A stretch of 64,000 bases of DNA, taken from Clostridia bacterium. GTDB lineage: Bacteria; Bacillota; Clostridia; Peptostreptococcales; Anaerovoracaceae. The first letter of the stretch is position 1. Every line of letters begins with the position of its first letter. The translations under genes were made by a program, and so were the position numbers. Shown here in pieces: positions 1 through 8,215 of the stretch. Location: positions 103,153 through 167,152 of the forward strand of contig CABJAP010000011.1 of the NCBI GenBank assembly GCA_902363595.1, read 5' to 3'. A model generated the notes under the pieces. It was not told where the DNA came from and did not search any database. It saw nothing but the letters and a program-made list of their open reading frames with translations.

Positions 1-746
1 TATTCATAGAGAAGTTTCGTGCATTCCATCACTGCCCCGGGGGTAGGGACGATCGGCCCGTTTATCATGTCCCGTACATGCTCCATACCGGGAGCACGGG
101 TGATGTGTTCCTCAAAGGCATCCTGAATCACCTTTCTGCACGGCTCCACATTCAGGTCGTCGATCTTGGGATAAACATTTTCCACATTGTACAGCTTTTG
201 GCCGCTAGCCTTATCAAAAATCAGCTTCATCTCTTCTTGATTTTCACAGTTTCCTGCATAAATCACCGGCGTTTTCAGTCCCAGGCTGCGAATCATTTCT
301 GCATTCTCAATGGCCGTATCCCGTTCCCCATAGTCAACACCCCCGGCGATGAGGATCAAATTGGGATCGATGGCTTTAATCTTAGCAAGATCTGTCCGCC
401 GCAGTTTTCCCGCAGTCACATAATGGATGATGCCTCCTGCGCCCAAGGCAGCTTCTTTGGCGGCTCTTGCGGTCATGTCGTATACCAATCCGTGCACCGT
501 CATTTTCAAGCCGCCCGCTGCCGAAGAAGTCGCCAGCATTTCATCGTATTCTAATGAATCGATCTTCTTTTTTCTGCAAAGATCGGCGATGGCGCCCTCA
601 AGTCCAATCCGAACATCGCCGTCCAGCACCGATGTGGGAGCCTGCCCCTGGGCCCAGAAAACCGGCTCCTCTGAGTCAATATCCTTAAATGCGTTTACTA
701 CTGTTGTCGTAGAGCCGATTTCGGCTACCAGCACATCAACCTTCAT
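1..746 (-). CDS. GlmL/MutL-family protein, 3' part outside window
   Basis: The first ~248 codons are visible; the gene runs off the left edge. Translated from the ATG at 746, it starts MKVDVLVAEIGSTTT, a phosphate-1 loop of the ASKHA (actin/Hsp70-like) ATPase fold, followed by TSSAAGGLKMTV and LILIAGGVDYGERDT. These are typical of the GlmL/MutL proteins encoded beside B12-dependent aminomutases. The family is thought to act as a chaperone or reactivating ATPase for adenosylcobalamin mutases. Here it lies 44 bp downstream of oraE in the same direction, so it probably maintains D-ornithine aminomutase. A GGAG lies only a base before the ATG and an AAGGAAG lies ~14 nt upstream, so the start is reasonable but not certain. 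Confidence 0.85.
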   Translation of the reverse strand, partial: MKVDVLVAEIGSTTTVVNAFKDIDSEEPVFWAQGQAPTSVLDGDVRIGLEGAIADLCRKKKIDSLEYDEMLATSSAAGGLKMTVHGLVYDMTARAAKEAALGAGGIIHYVTAGKLRRTDLAKIKAIDPNLILIAGGVDYGERDTAIENAEMIRSLGLKTPVIYAGNCENQEEMKLIFDKASGQKLYNVENVYPKIDDLNVEPCRKVIQDAFEEHITRAPGMEHVRDMINGPIVPTPGAVMECTKLLYE

Positions 747-790
747 ACTCCATGTTCTTCCTTTCTTCTCGGGAGGCCGCATGAAGCGGC

Positions 791-3007
791 CTAAAGCTCG
801 CCTCTCCGCCTCATGGCTTCTTCTGCAAGGAAAGTTGCCACATCGATGCCGTGTGAATCTCTTCCGAAACCTTCGTCAATACCGGTATTTCTCGCTTCCT
901 CAGGGACGACCTGTGTGCCGCCTGCGGCGATGATTACCTTATCCCGGATTCCCTTTTCAATAGCCAGCTCGTTGATTCGTTTCATATTTTTATAATGGAC
1001 GTTATCGTGGGAGATGATGGTCGAGGCCAAAATCGCATCCGCATTGAGTTCCACTGCCGCATCCACCAGCTTTTCCACTGGAACCGAAGTTCCCAGGTAT
1101 TCCACCTTGATGCCCCACTTTTCGATGCCGCCGTGTTTGATGTTGATGATCTCCCGCAGACCGACCGAATGTTCGTCCTCGCCTACTGTACCGCAGACAA
1201 CCTTCATCGGATGGTCGCTGAACTCTTTGTACAGCACCTCGTCGCTCAAGTGATGAGGCTCCGGCGGAATTTCTAGATGATTGGGATCCACGTCAAAGGT
1301 GACTTTACCCTTCATTTCAATTCTAGTACCTTCCGCATCCTGAAGGACTTCCTTGCTGATAACCTCCGGATCCTCCAGCCCCAGCTTTTTGCCGATTTCC
1401 AGGGCTGCCGCTTCTGCCGCCCGCATGTGGGTTGGAAGGCACATGGTAAGCATAATCGTGCCATCGGCGCACCACTCCATTTCTGGTTTGATGGCTTCGC
1501 CGTCCAGGTATTTCTTTACCTTTTCCAATCTCACATCCACACAGTCTTCCTCATCCAGCTCGTCGATATAGACGATCTTCTCCCGGTCCTCGAAGGTACA
1601 TCCTCCGATGAGGGCCGCCGGATCGGCGGGATCGCCGCCGTACTGCTCAACATTATTGTATCCAAAATGGGCCGTTACCGGCGCCATATAATCATCTTCC
1701 CGCTCAAAGATATATCCATAGCCTACACCGCCTTCAATCTGTCTTGCGATACCATCGCCGTTTCTCGCCGGGTACTCGGCAGAATCCACGAAAAAGCCTT
1801 CCTGCACTGCCTGGAAATATCCGCCGGCTTGGACAATCTCTTCCATAAAGAGGCATGCCCGTTCTTTAATTTCTCTTGCCTTTTCTCTCAGATAGCCGTC
1901 CTCTTTCAGCTCGACCATTTCCATCAAACCGTCCAGGCCCACCAGGGTCTGTTTGGCATTGTCGCAGGCTTCGATGTTGTAAATATGCCATGGTACATTT
2001 CTGCCTTCGTCCGGGGTGATGGTGGACTGAATATCTGCCCTTGTCAGCTTGGAAATCAGCATGTTCAGCACATGAGTTACCGTAGCTTCCCTTGCGGAGG
2101 AGCAGATATATTTGGTATTCTGCTGGGCCCGCATTTTGTATCTGTCGCAAATATCCCGCAGGGCCACTGCATAAGGCAAATCCATGTATACGCTTGGCGC
2201 AGGCGTTGCCGTCGGCGGGACGGTCGATAAACTGATATTCTCAGGCTTTATGCCAACCTTCTCTGAGAAAAGGGCGTTGATGGCATGCTGGACGATCAGT
2301 TCCGGCATCACCTTCCATGCTTCTCTGGCTGTAGCGTTGGCGTTGTGAGCCCCGTCAATCTGCAGGATATCAGCCCATGCCAGGATTTTTTTTGATTCAC
2401 AAGCATCGACGAAGGAACGCACGCAGTTGATATCCCGGTACAGCACATTGTATTGTGGGTCCTGGTGGGCTCCGTTGATGCCTTCTTCCGCGAACATGAC
2501 CGCCACATCCGGGCCCGCCACGCCGGAAACATAGGAATGATAGTTGATGGGCCGGCCCACCTCGTCTTCGATGATATCGAGGGCTTTTCTCTGAGCCCGC
2601 ACCTGTTTTCTGGTGATCGGAACGCCGCCGATGCCCTGGGGCGTGCCTTCCATCAAGCCGTCTATATGGGACTGCCCCATATGGCGGATAACCATAATAT
2701 GATCGGCTCCGTGCCACGCGGCCATCCGCATTCTGCGGATATCATCCTCAAATCTTCCGGAAGCGATTTCCGTTGTGATCACCGCATCCGGCTGGGGATC
2801 GATGTTTCCAAAATATTTTGCCGGCGGCAGGCCTACCCCGTTTTCCAAAGGCTCCGAGCAATCATGGTACTCAAAGGGACCCATTTTTAAATTGTCAACG
2901 TGCTTTCTCCAGGTCCAGCCTCTTCTTCTGGGTTCATATTTATCCAGGTCTTTGAGGATGTTACGCACATCCAGCTTTTCATTGGCTTCCAATTTGAAAT
3001 CCGTCAT
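791..3007 (-). CDS. oraE: D-ornithine 4,5-aminomutase large subunit OraE
   Basis: Large subunit of the adenosylcobalamin- and PLP-dependent mutase that converts D-ornithine to 2,4-diaminopentanoate. The 738-aa length matches the family. The N-terminal two thirds is the TIM-barrel region. A C-terminal B12-binding Rossmann domain begins near residue 601 with GTVGEDEHSVG, the DxHxxG signature, in which His613 would be the lower cobalt ligand. Lys624 in INIKHGG lies 11 residues further on, at the spacing of the PLP-binding lysine known from the Clostridium sticklandii enzyme. The gene starts 2 nt after the oraS stop, consistent with translational coupling, and is part of ord-ortA-ortB-oraS-oraE. 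No damaged motif is seen. Confidence 0.96.
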   Translation of the reverse strand: MTDFKLEANEKLDVRNILKDLDKYEPRRRGWTWRKHVDNLKMGPFEYHDCSEPLENGVGLPPAKYFGNIDPQPDAVITTEIASGRFEDDIRRMRMAAWHGADHIMVIRHMGQSHIDGLMEGTPQGIGGVPITRKQVRAQRKALDIIEDEVGRPINYHSYVSGVAGPDVAVMFAEEGINGAHQDPQYNVLYRDINCVRSFVDACESKKILAWADILQIDGAHNANATAREAWKVMPELIVQHAINALFSEKVGIKPENISLSTVPPTATPAPSVYMDLPYAVALRDICDRYKMRAQQNTKYICSSAREATVTHVLNMLISKLTRADIQSTITPDEGRNVPWHIYNIEACDNAKQTLVGLDGLMEMVELKEDGYLREKAREIKERACLFMEEIVQAGGYFQAVQEGFFVDSAEYPARNGDGIARQIEGGVGYGYIFEREDDYMAPVTAHFGYNNVEQYGGDPADPAALIGGCTFEDREKIVYIDELDEEDCVDVRLEKVKKYLDGEAIKPEMEWCADGTIMLTMCLPTHMRAAEAAALEIGKKLGLEDPEVISKEVLQDAEGTRIEMKGKVTFDVDPNHLEIPPEPHHLSDEVLYKEFSDHPMKVVCGTVGEDEHSVGLREIINIKHGGIEKWGIKVEYLGTSVPVEKLVDAAVELNADAILASTIISHDNVHYKNMKRINELAIEKGIRDKVIIAAGGTQVVPEEARNTGIDEGFGRDSHGIDVATFLAEEAMRRRGEL

Positions 3008-3009
3008 TT

Positions 3010-3384
3010 TTATTTGCCTCCCTTCGTAAACAGGGACACTGCTTCATCCCAGCCTTCACCCCTGGCCAGCATCTCGCCGGCTTCTCTTATGGAAATATCT
3101 TTCTCTTTGGCCATTTTATAAACCACGTGGCCGGCGCCATGTCCCATGAGGCCTCTGTCCATACAGCCTTCTACGATTTTCTGCGTATCCAGGGAGGAAA
3201 TGCCCATTCTCAGGAGAACGGCCCGCTCTACTGAGGGGGTGGTGTTTTTTTTGCCCAGCTCCAGGAGGGGGTCAACCACCTGAGCCGTTAACTGCCAGAA
3301 CCGGTCGTATAACTCCTGGTCGCTGAGACCTGCGATATGCTTTCTGCGTTCCGCGAAATCATCTTCTCTTCTCATCCTTATCAT
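3010..3384 (-). CDS. oraS: D-ornithine 4,5-aminomutase small subunit OraS
   Basis: A 124-aa protein starting MIRMRREDDFAERRKHIAGL. It has the length and helical, charged character of OraS, the small partner that forms the heterotetramer with OraE. Its position between ortB and oraE, with only 2 nt before oraE, is the order known from ornithine-fermenting clostridia. The C-terminal part (MAKEKDISIREAGEMLARGEG) resembles the helical segment shared with other aminomutase small subunits. A purine-rich ribosome site lies just before the ATG at 3384. The call rests on length, sequence character and operon position together. Confidence 0.93.
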   Translation of the reverse strand: MIRMRREDDFAERRKHIAGLSDQELYDRFWQLTAQVVDPLLELGKKNTTPSVERAVLLRMGISSLDTQKIVEGCMDRGLMGHGAGHVVYKMAKEKDISIREAGEMLARGEGWDEAVSLFTKGGK

Positions 3385-3442
3385 CCTTTCTGTCCCCGGC
3401 CTTTCATCAGCCCGGCCGGTATGCTGGTTTCCATCATCTTGT

Positions 3443-4861
3443 TTAAAGGGAAGCTTTTATCTCTTCTACCGCTTTTTTCACCCAGTCCACATCTTTTTTC
3501 GTTTCTTCCGCAAGGTATTGGTAATCTTCTTCAGTGGGATCCATGGTATATTTTTTCAAGTTGGCTTTAATCAAAGATTTTTTCTGGCGGTCCAGGTCCA
3601 TGTCAGTGGCTTTGATCAGGGACGGATGCTCCGGAATGATGACGCTCTTTCCCGGCACCTCATCCTTGGGGTCGCCAAAACGGACTTCTATCCCGTTTTC
3701 TCTTGCAAAGGATAGCTGTGGCTGGACATGCTTTCCAGCTCCCGTATATTCCGTCTCCTGGACAACAATCATCTGATCCTGGTCCATTTCCTGAGCCAGG
3801 GCAAAGGCCGCCGCCAGAGAAGTGTTTCCTGCCGGGCCCTTTTCCAGGCCCTCTAAAGTGGCCAGACATTCGGTAATATAGAAGACGTCGCCTTGTGTGA
3901 TGGTCACGTACCGATCCATGTAGCGCAGCGGTCTGGCCGCGGATCTTGGTACGTCGGAATGGTCCGGATCCACAGCGTAAGGTACGCCGAATCCAGTGTG
4001 GCCGGTGGTACAGGACTTGAGATTGAAGGCTTTATCCGATGCCATATGCAGGCCGGAAAGGTCGATGGATGCTCCGATCACTTTGGTATTCCTGGCACCG
4101 GCCTTGATCAGCCCTCTGGCTGTTCCGGTCAGATTGCCGCCGCCGGCATTGGTGCAGACCACCACGTCCGGATCTTTTCCGTATTTTTCTCGAAACTGCA
4201 TGGAAATCTCATAGCCCAGTGTCTCCACGCCTGCGATTCCAAAGGGCGTATATAAGGATGCGTTAAAGTATCCGGTTTCTTCCAGCAAAAGGATGAACTT
4301 ATAAAAGAGTTCCGGTCCTACGGTCAGCTGAACCACTTCGGCTCCCAGAGCTTCGCATTTTCTCGCCTTTTCGATGATCTCCGGCTGGCCGACGCCCTTG
4401 GAGTCGTAGCATTCCTGAACGATGATGCATTTCAATCCCGCAATGGCGGCCTGGGAGGCGACTGCTGCTCCGTAATTTCCCGATGTGGCGGCGATTACGC
4501 CTTTGTACCCCAGCTTTTTCGCGTGGTAAACGGCGTTGGCCGCTCTTCTGGCTTTAAAGCTTCCCGATGGATTGGCGGCTTCATCCTTGACGAAAATGCG
4601 GGCGCCTTTTCCTTCCGGCGCGCAGGCTCTTGCCAATGCGGTCAGATTTCTCAGTTCCAGAATCGGTGTGTTGCCCACATTTACGCTGTACTGGATTTTC
4701 TGCATTTCTTCCAGGGTATACCCGGTCTCACGCATCATTTTTTCGTAGTCAAAGGCCATGGATCCTGATTCAAACTGGGAATAGTCAATGCCGATGGCAT
4801 CTTTCATCACTTCCTGTTTTCTGCTCATTACGCTGTCATAATCCTGAGGTAAGTTTGCCAT
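3443..4861 (-). CDS. ortB: 2-amino-4-oxopentanoate thiolase, PLP subunit OrtB
   Basis: A 472-aa fold-type II PLP enzyme (threonine synthase/cysteine synthase-like). NPSGSFKARRAAN carries the SxxK-type PLP lysine near residue 103, and VVCTNAGGGNLTGTARGLIK is the glycine-rich phosphate cup. With OrtA it cleaves 2-amino-4-oxopentanoate with CoA to alanine and acetyl-CoA, the step that yields energy from ornithine. The start codon overlaps the last base of the ortA stop codon, indicating translational coupling. Without its neighbours it might be taken for a threonine synthase-like protein, but the ortA/oraS/oraE/ord context makes OrtB the clear call. Confidence 0.94.
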   Translation of the reverse strand: MANLPQDYDSVMSRKQEVMKDAIGIDYSQFESGSMAFDYEKMMRETGYTLEEMQKIQYSVNVGNTPILELRNLTALARACAPEGKGARIFVKDEAANPSGSFKARRAANAVYHAKKLGYKGVIAATSGNYGAAVASQAAIAGLKCIIVQECYDSKGVGQPEIIEKARKCEALGAEVVQLTVGPELFYKFILLLEETGYFNASLYTPFGIAGVETLGYEISMQFREKYGKDPDVVVCTNAGGGNLTGTARGLIKAGARNTKVIGASIDLSGLHMASDKAFNLKSCTTGHTGFGVPYAVDPDHSDVPRSAARPLRYMDRYVTITQGDVFYITECLATLEGLEKGPAGNTSLAAAFALAQEMDQDQMIVVQETEYTGAGKHVQPQLSFARENGIEVRFGDPKDEVPGKSVIIPEHPSLIKATDMDLDRQKKSLIKANLKKYTMDPTEEDYQYLAEETKKDVDWVKKAVEEIKASL

Positions 4862-5160
4862 TATTGTTCACCTCCAAATACGATTTCTCTCACTTGTTTA
4901 TCAATTTTGAGCAGTTCAGGCACACAGGTTCCAAAATCATGCTCATAATATGGGTTCACTTCGATCAGCGTGCCGGTCTCGTGCCTGCCGTTGACGGATT
5001 CGATTTCAACCTCATCTCCGATCTGGGCGTCTGCCAGCAGATAGCCTTTGGTCCACATCTCCAGGGGAACCTTCTTTGTATCCTCAGGAAGCTTTCCTGT
5101 CCTCTGCTCCGCTTTCAAAATAACTTTATGGATTCGCACCCATTCTCCTTTTTTAACCAT
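4861..5160 (-). CDS. ortA: 2-amino-4-oxopentanoate thiolase small subunit OrtA
   Basis: A 99-aa protein, MVKKGEWVRIHKVILKAEQR, with a short beta-rich fold typical of OrtA, the obligate small partner of OrtB in the 2-amino-4-oxopentanoate thiolase. It includes a DAQIGDEVEIESVNGR segment and a C-terminal EHDFGTCVPEL segment. It shares one base with ortB, so the subunits are probably made in equal amounts. It lies 90 bp after ord; that gap holds a strong hairpin (see 5187-5229). A GGAGGAAAC ribosome site precedes the ATG. Confidence 0.93.
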   Translation of the reverse strand: MVKKGEWVRIHKVILKAEQRTGKLPEDTKKVPLEMWTKGYLLADAQIGDEVEIESVNGRHETGTLIEVNPYYEHDFGTCVPELLKIDKQVREIVFGGEQ

Positions 5161-5186
5161 TGTTTCCTCCTAAAAAATACGGTTAG

Positions 5187-5229
5187 ATGGCAGGACACCC
5201 TCTGCTGTAAGCTGAGCGTGTCCTGTCAT
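5187..5229 (-). repeat. Intercistronic hairpin between ord and ortA
   Basis: Arms ATGGCAGGACAC (5187-5198) and GTGTCCTGTCAT (5218-5229) are inverted repeats with one G:T pair and a ~19-nt loop. On the minus-strand transcript no T-run follows, so this is not a standard terminator. It is better explained as an mRNA processing or 3'-end protection element between ord and ortA. Confidence 0.6.
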
Positions 5230-5250
5230 TTCTGTATGCGTATGAATCAA

Positions 5251-6315
5251 CTATTTTACAATTTTTGCTTCTTCACAGATCATGTCTCTCATATCTCCCA
5301 TGATGACCCTTGGAACTGGCAGGTCGATCATGGTATGAAGGCCCGGTCTTGCATTAATGATATGGGGAATCATATTGACGCACATGGCGATGGTTCCAAT
5401 TCCTCCCGGTACCTCCGGCGAATTGACCATGTTGATGTTGGGCGTGCCCTTGATGATCACATAGTCTCCGGTCTGAACGCCCACCTGCTCCGGCTCGATC
5501 TGCTGTGGATGATCCATTTCGATCTTCAGCTCGCCGTCTACATAACCCTGGCCTTTCATGGCGCACCCGGCGACGTTGCCGGCCTTGGCGAATCCGTAAG
5601 GAGATTTCCGGTCTACATCGGTCATAATTGGGTCCATGGACTGGGTAACCTTTTCCACATCCCAGCCGATGGCGTCTGCGATCATGTGAATGGATTCGTG
5701 GAAACCAACGTGGCCTGATAATTTACCGGTCTTGACTCCATCCACGAATTCTTCCTTGGTAATGCCGATTCCCTGCTCTTCCATGACAGCCGGACCAAAG
5801 GGTGAAAGGCTGTTGACCCTTCTGGAAACGATATGTTCCACTTCTTCACAGCAACCGGTCATGGTCACAACCAGCAGGTCCATGATCAATCCCGGATTGA
5901 TGCCGGTACCCACGATGGAAACGCCGTTTTCCTTGGCGATGCGATCCAGCTCTGCTGCTTCCTGCGGGGATTGGGCTTTTGGATATGCCATCTCTTCCGC
6001 AGAAGATACCACGTTGATCTTTCTTTCGAGGACAAATCTCAACCGGTCAAAAGCGGTTTTAACAAAAGAGTCCGTGCAGCAGAGAACCACATCCGCCGCG
6101 CCTTCTTTGATCACATCTTCCGGAGCACCGATTAACACATCTGGCCGGTCACCACGTTCTGTCTGAATGTAATCATACATGGACTTGCCGATCTTGGCGC
6201 CTCTTCCGGCAACGCCGACGATATCAACGCCCTTTTTCTTGAGAAGCAGATCCGCCATACCGCCGCCCATAGCGCCAAGACCCCAAATAATTACTTTTAC
6301 ATTTTTCATTTCCAT
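5251..6315 (-). CDS. ord: 2,4-diaminopentanoate dehydrogenase Ord
   Basis: A 354-aa NAD(P)-dependent dehydrogenase. It begins MEMKNVKVIIWGLGAMGGGM, a Rossmann dinucleotide-binding motif (GxGxxG type), and has the central NGVSIVGTGINPGLIMDLL seen in the diaminopimelate-dehydrogenase-like fold of Ord. It oxidatively deaminates 2,4-diaminopentanoate, the product of OraSE, to 2-amino-4-oxopentanoate, the substrate of OrtAB. It is the first gene of the operon; the sigma-54-like promoter at 6387-6402 lies ~75 bp upstream of its start. An AGGAGAAT ribosome site precedes the ATG. Confidence 0.93.
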   Translation of the reverse strand: MEMKNVKVIIWGLGAMGGGMADLLLKKKGVDIVGVAGRGAKIGKSMYDYIQTERGDRPDVLIGAPEDVIKEGAADVVLCCTDSFVKTAFDRLRFVLERKINVVSSAEEMAYPKAQSPQEAAELDRIAKENGVSIVGTGINPGLIMDLLVVTMTGCCEEVEHIVSRRVNSLSPFGPAVMEEQGIGITKEEFVDGVKTGKLSGHVGFHESIHMIADAIGWDVEKVTQSMDPIMTDVDRKSPYGFAKAGNVAGCAMKGQGYVDGELKIEMDHPQQIEPEQVGVQTGDYVIIKGTPNINMVNSPEVPGGIGTIAMCVNMIPHIINARPGLHTMIDLPVPRVIMGDMRDMICEEAKIVK

Positions 6316-6386
6316 ATTCTCCTTTTCATCTTAATATCGCTTCGCTGTTACGCTTTTACTTTTATCTTGATTCTGCTAATATATAA

Positions 6387-6402
6387 AGCAATCTCCATGC
6401 CA
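6387..6402 (-). promoter_or_regulatory. Sigma-54 type promoter of the ornithine operon
   Basis: On the minus strand the sequence reads TGGCAT-GGAGA-TTGCT, matching the sigma-54 consensus TGGCAC-N5-TTGC(A/T) at all but one base, with GG and GC at the required spacing. It lies ~75 bp upstream of ord. The adjacent gene (6716-8104) encodes a sigma-54 enhancer-binding protein, which supports the call. Confidence 0.85.
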
Positions 6403-6500
6403 AATCCGCATAATTTGATGAGGACATTGTAAGCACTAAAAATTCAGCTTTGAATGTTTTTATATAATTTTGAATATTTTATCTATAGCTTGTCATGCGC

Positions 6501-6538
6501 CCGTTTTTTTGCACTTTATAGCCCATTTTTTTGCACTT
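6501..6538. promoter_or_regulatory. Tandem repeat, candidate enhancer site for the sigma-54 activator
   Basis: Two near-identical direct repeats, CCGTTTTTTTGCACTT (6501-6516) and CCATTTTTTTGCACTT (6523-6538), are spaced 22 bp start to start, two helical turns. They lie 110-150 bp upstream of the sigma-54 promoter, where activator-bound enhancers usually sit. The assignment is inference from position and spacing. Confidence 0.55.
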
Positions 6539-6653
6539 CGTTCATTTTTTAATGCCTGTTTTGATCGAATGGCGCATGAATAGCAGTTCCTTCTTACTTA
6601 TTCCTTATCTTAGTATGCGATTCCTTTTAACATTTTATGAATTTCGTGGAAAT

Positions 6654-6694
6654 AAAAAAGACCGGATAGAAATCACGCTGATTCCCGTCCGGTC
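6654..6694 (-). terminator. Rho-independent terminator of the activator gene
   Basis: On the minus strand GACCGGA (arm 6688-6694) pairs with TCCGGTC (arm 6660-6666), followed by TTTTTT. It lies 22 nt after the stop of the 6716-8104 gene and separates it from the ord promoter region. Confidence 0.8.
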
Positions 6695-6715
6695 CAATTT
6701 GTGTCTACAGACTCT

Positions 6716-8104
6716 CTATAATTGATATTTTTTTAATTTATGCTGCAAGGTCTGTCTTTTTATTCCCAACTGCTTGGCTGCCTTGGAGATATTGCCTTCG
6801 CAGTTTGCAAGGCTGGTTCGAATGACGGCGCTTTCTATCCTGCCAAGATATTGATCCAAGCTTTCTTGCTCTCCATCAAAGTCGGTATCAGCAGAAACTT
6901 CGCGATACGCTTCTTGAATTTGAACTTGTTTTTCAGTCAGCACATGCTCCTGATCTGCCAGCGATACTGCCGACATAATCATGTTTTCCAGTTCCCGAAT
7001 ATTGCCGGGATAACTATAGTTTCGCAGCTTTTCCAATGCTCCATCGGACACCATCCATACTTCTTTTCTATACCGTTTATTATGTTTTTCTAAAAAGCTG
7101 TCCACTAAAATCGGCAGATCGTCCAGACGCTCCCGCAGAGGAGGAATGGTAAGGTTGACCACATTGAGTCGGTAGTATAAATCCTTTCGCAAAGCCCCGC
7201 TTCTAATCAAGGATTCCGGAGATTCGTTGACCGTGGCGATGATGCGCACATCGATAGGAATGTCTTTCTTGCCGCCTACCCGCCGGATGTAATCTTCTTG
7301 CAGCACCCGCAGCAGTTTGCTCTGCAGCTCATAAGGCATGGCACTGATTTCATCCAGCAGCAGAGTGCCGCCGCTTGCTTGTTCAAATAGTCCGGCCCTG
7401 TCCACAGCACCTGTAAAGCCGCCTCGTTCCGTACCGAATAGAATCCCTTCCAAAAGGCTTTCCGGGAGCGCAGCGCAGTTCTGTGCCAGGAACGGTTTAT
7501 CACTTCTTTCACTGGCAAAATGGATGCTCTGGGCAAACAGTTCTTTCCCGGTTCCGGTTTCTCCATAAATAAAAACTGACGCATCGGTTTTGGCTGCTTT
7601 TTGTGCACGTTCTACTACTTCTTTAAACGCTCTGTTCTCGCCGATCAAATTTTTAAAACTGTAGCGCTTGATTTTAGGCCTTTGGGGTTCTTTGGGGTTG
7701 ATGCTTTCCTTTTGAAGCTTGAGAATGGTGTCGCTCATGCTTTTAATTTCAGTAATATCTTTGCCGATTTCAATCGCTGCGATCACCTGCCCGTCGACTT
7801 CCACCGGAATGGTTGAGTTGACCGCCGTGATTTCTTTTCCGTATTTATTGCGATAGGTTTGATGCTGATTGATAGTTGCCTTATTTTCATTCAAAGCCCG
7901 ATAAAGGGAGCTTTCTTCGGGCGGAATATGGGAGAACGCTTCTTGGAACGGCTTGCCCAAAACGTCTTCCCGATTGGTCTTTTCCAAACTTGCCATAGCC
8001 TCATTATATATGATGCTCTTGCCTTTTGCGTCCACCACATGGACGCCTTCATCTACGATCGCGGTCAGATCATGAAGGATTTTCCGGTAGTCCTTTGCTT
8101 TCAT
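6716..8104 (-). CDS. Sigma-54-dependent PAS-AAA+-HTH transcriptional activator
   Basis: A 462-aa enhancer-binding protein. An N-terminal PAS domain (about residues 8-115) is followed by a central AAA+ domain with Walker A GETGTGKELFAQS and Walker B GGTLLLDEI, then a C-terminal Fis-type helix-turn-helix (EGNISKAAKQLGIKRQTLQ). It hydrolyses ATP to open sigma-54 promoters. The usual GAFTGA sigma-contact loop reads GGFTGA here. Its place next to a sigma-54 promoter ahead of ord makes it the likely activator of ornithine fermentation. The PAS domain would sense the signal, but the ligand is unknown. Confidence 0.93.
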   Translation of the reverse strand: MKAKDYRKILHDLTAIVDEGVHVVDAKGKSIIYNEAMASLEKTNREDVLGKPFQEAFSHIPPEESSLYRALNENKATINQHQTYRNKYGKEITAVNSTIPVEVDGQVIAAIEIGKDITEIKSMSDTILKLQKESINPKEPQRPKIKRYSFKNLIGENRAFKEVVERAQKAAKTDASVFIYGETGTGKELFAQSIHFASERSDKPFLAQNCAALPESLLEGILFGTERGGFTGAVDRAGLFEQASGGTLLLDEISAMPYELQSKLLRVLQEDYIRRVGGKKDIPIDVRIIATVNESPESLIRSGALRKDLYYRLNVVNLTIPPLRERLDDLPILVDSFLEKHNKRYRKEVWMVSDGALEKLRNYSYPGNIRELENMIMSAVSLADQEHVLTEKQVQIQEAYREVSADTDFDGEQESLDQYLGRIESAVIRTSLANCEGNISKAAKQLGIKRQTLQHKLKKYQL

Positions 8105-8171
8105 GTCTCCACCTCCTGGTCCCTTTTAATTCGATATTCTCCGTATCCCGATAGTTAGAATAGTATAGCAC

Positions 8172-8204
8172 AAAAAAAACCAGGGTGCAAATTAATTTGC
8201 ACCC
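8172..8204 (-). terminator. Rho-independent terminator after 8216-8938
   Basis: A perfect 22-bp palindrome (arms GGGTGCAAATT and AATTTGCACCC, 8183-8204), followed on the minus strand by TGG and eight T. It ends the run 13.6 to 8.2 kb. It contains TTTGCAC, also present in the repeats at 6501-6538, but the T-run makes terminator the better reading. Confidence 0.75.
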
Positions 8205-8215
8205 TTAGCACTTTA

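Noticed and set aside
8183-8204. Palindrome with TTTGCAC considered as an operator of the sigma-54 activator gene
   Set aside because: It is directly followed by an eight-T run after a gene end, so a terminator explains it; the shared TTTGCAC is short enough to be chance.
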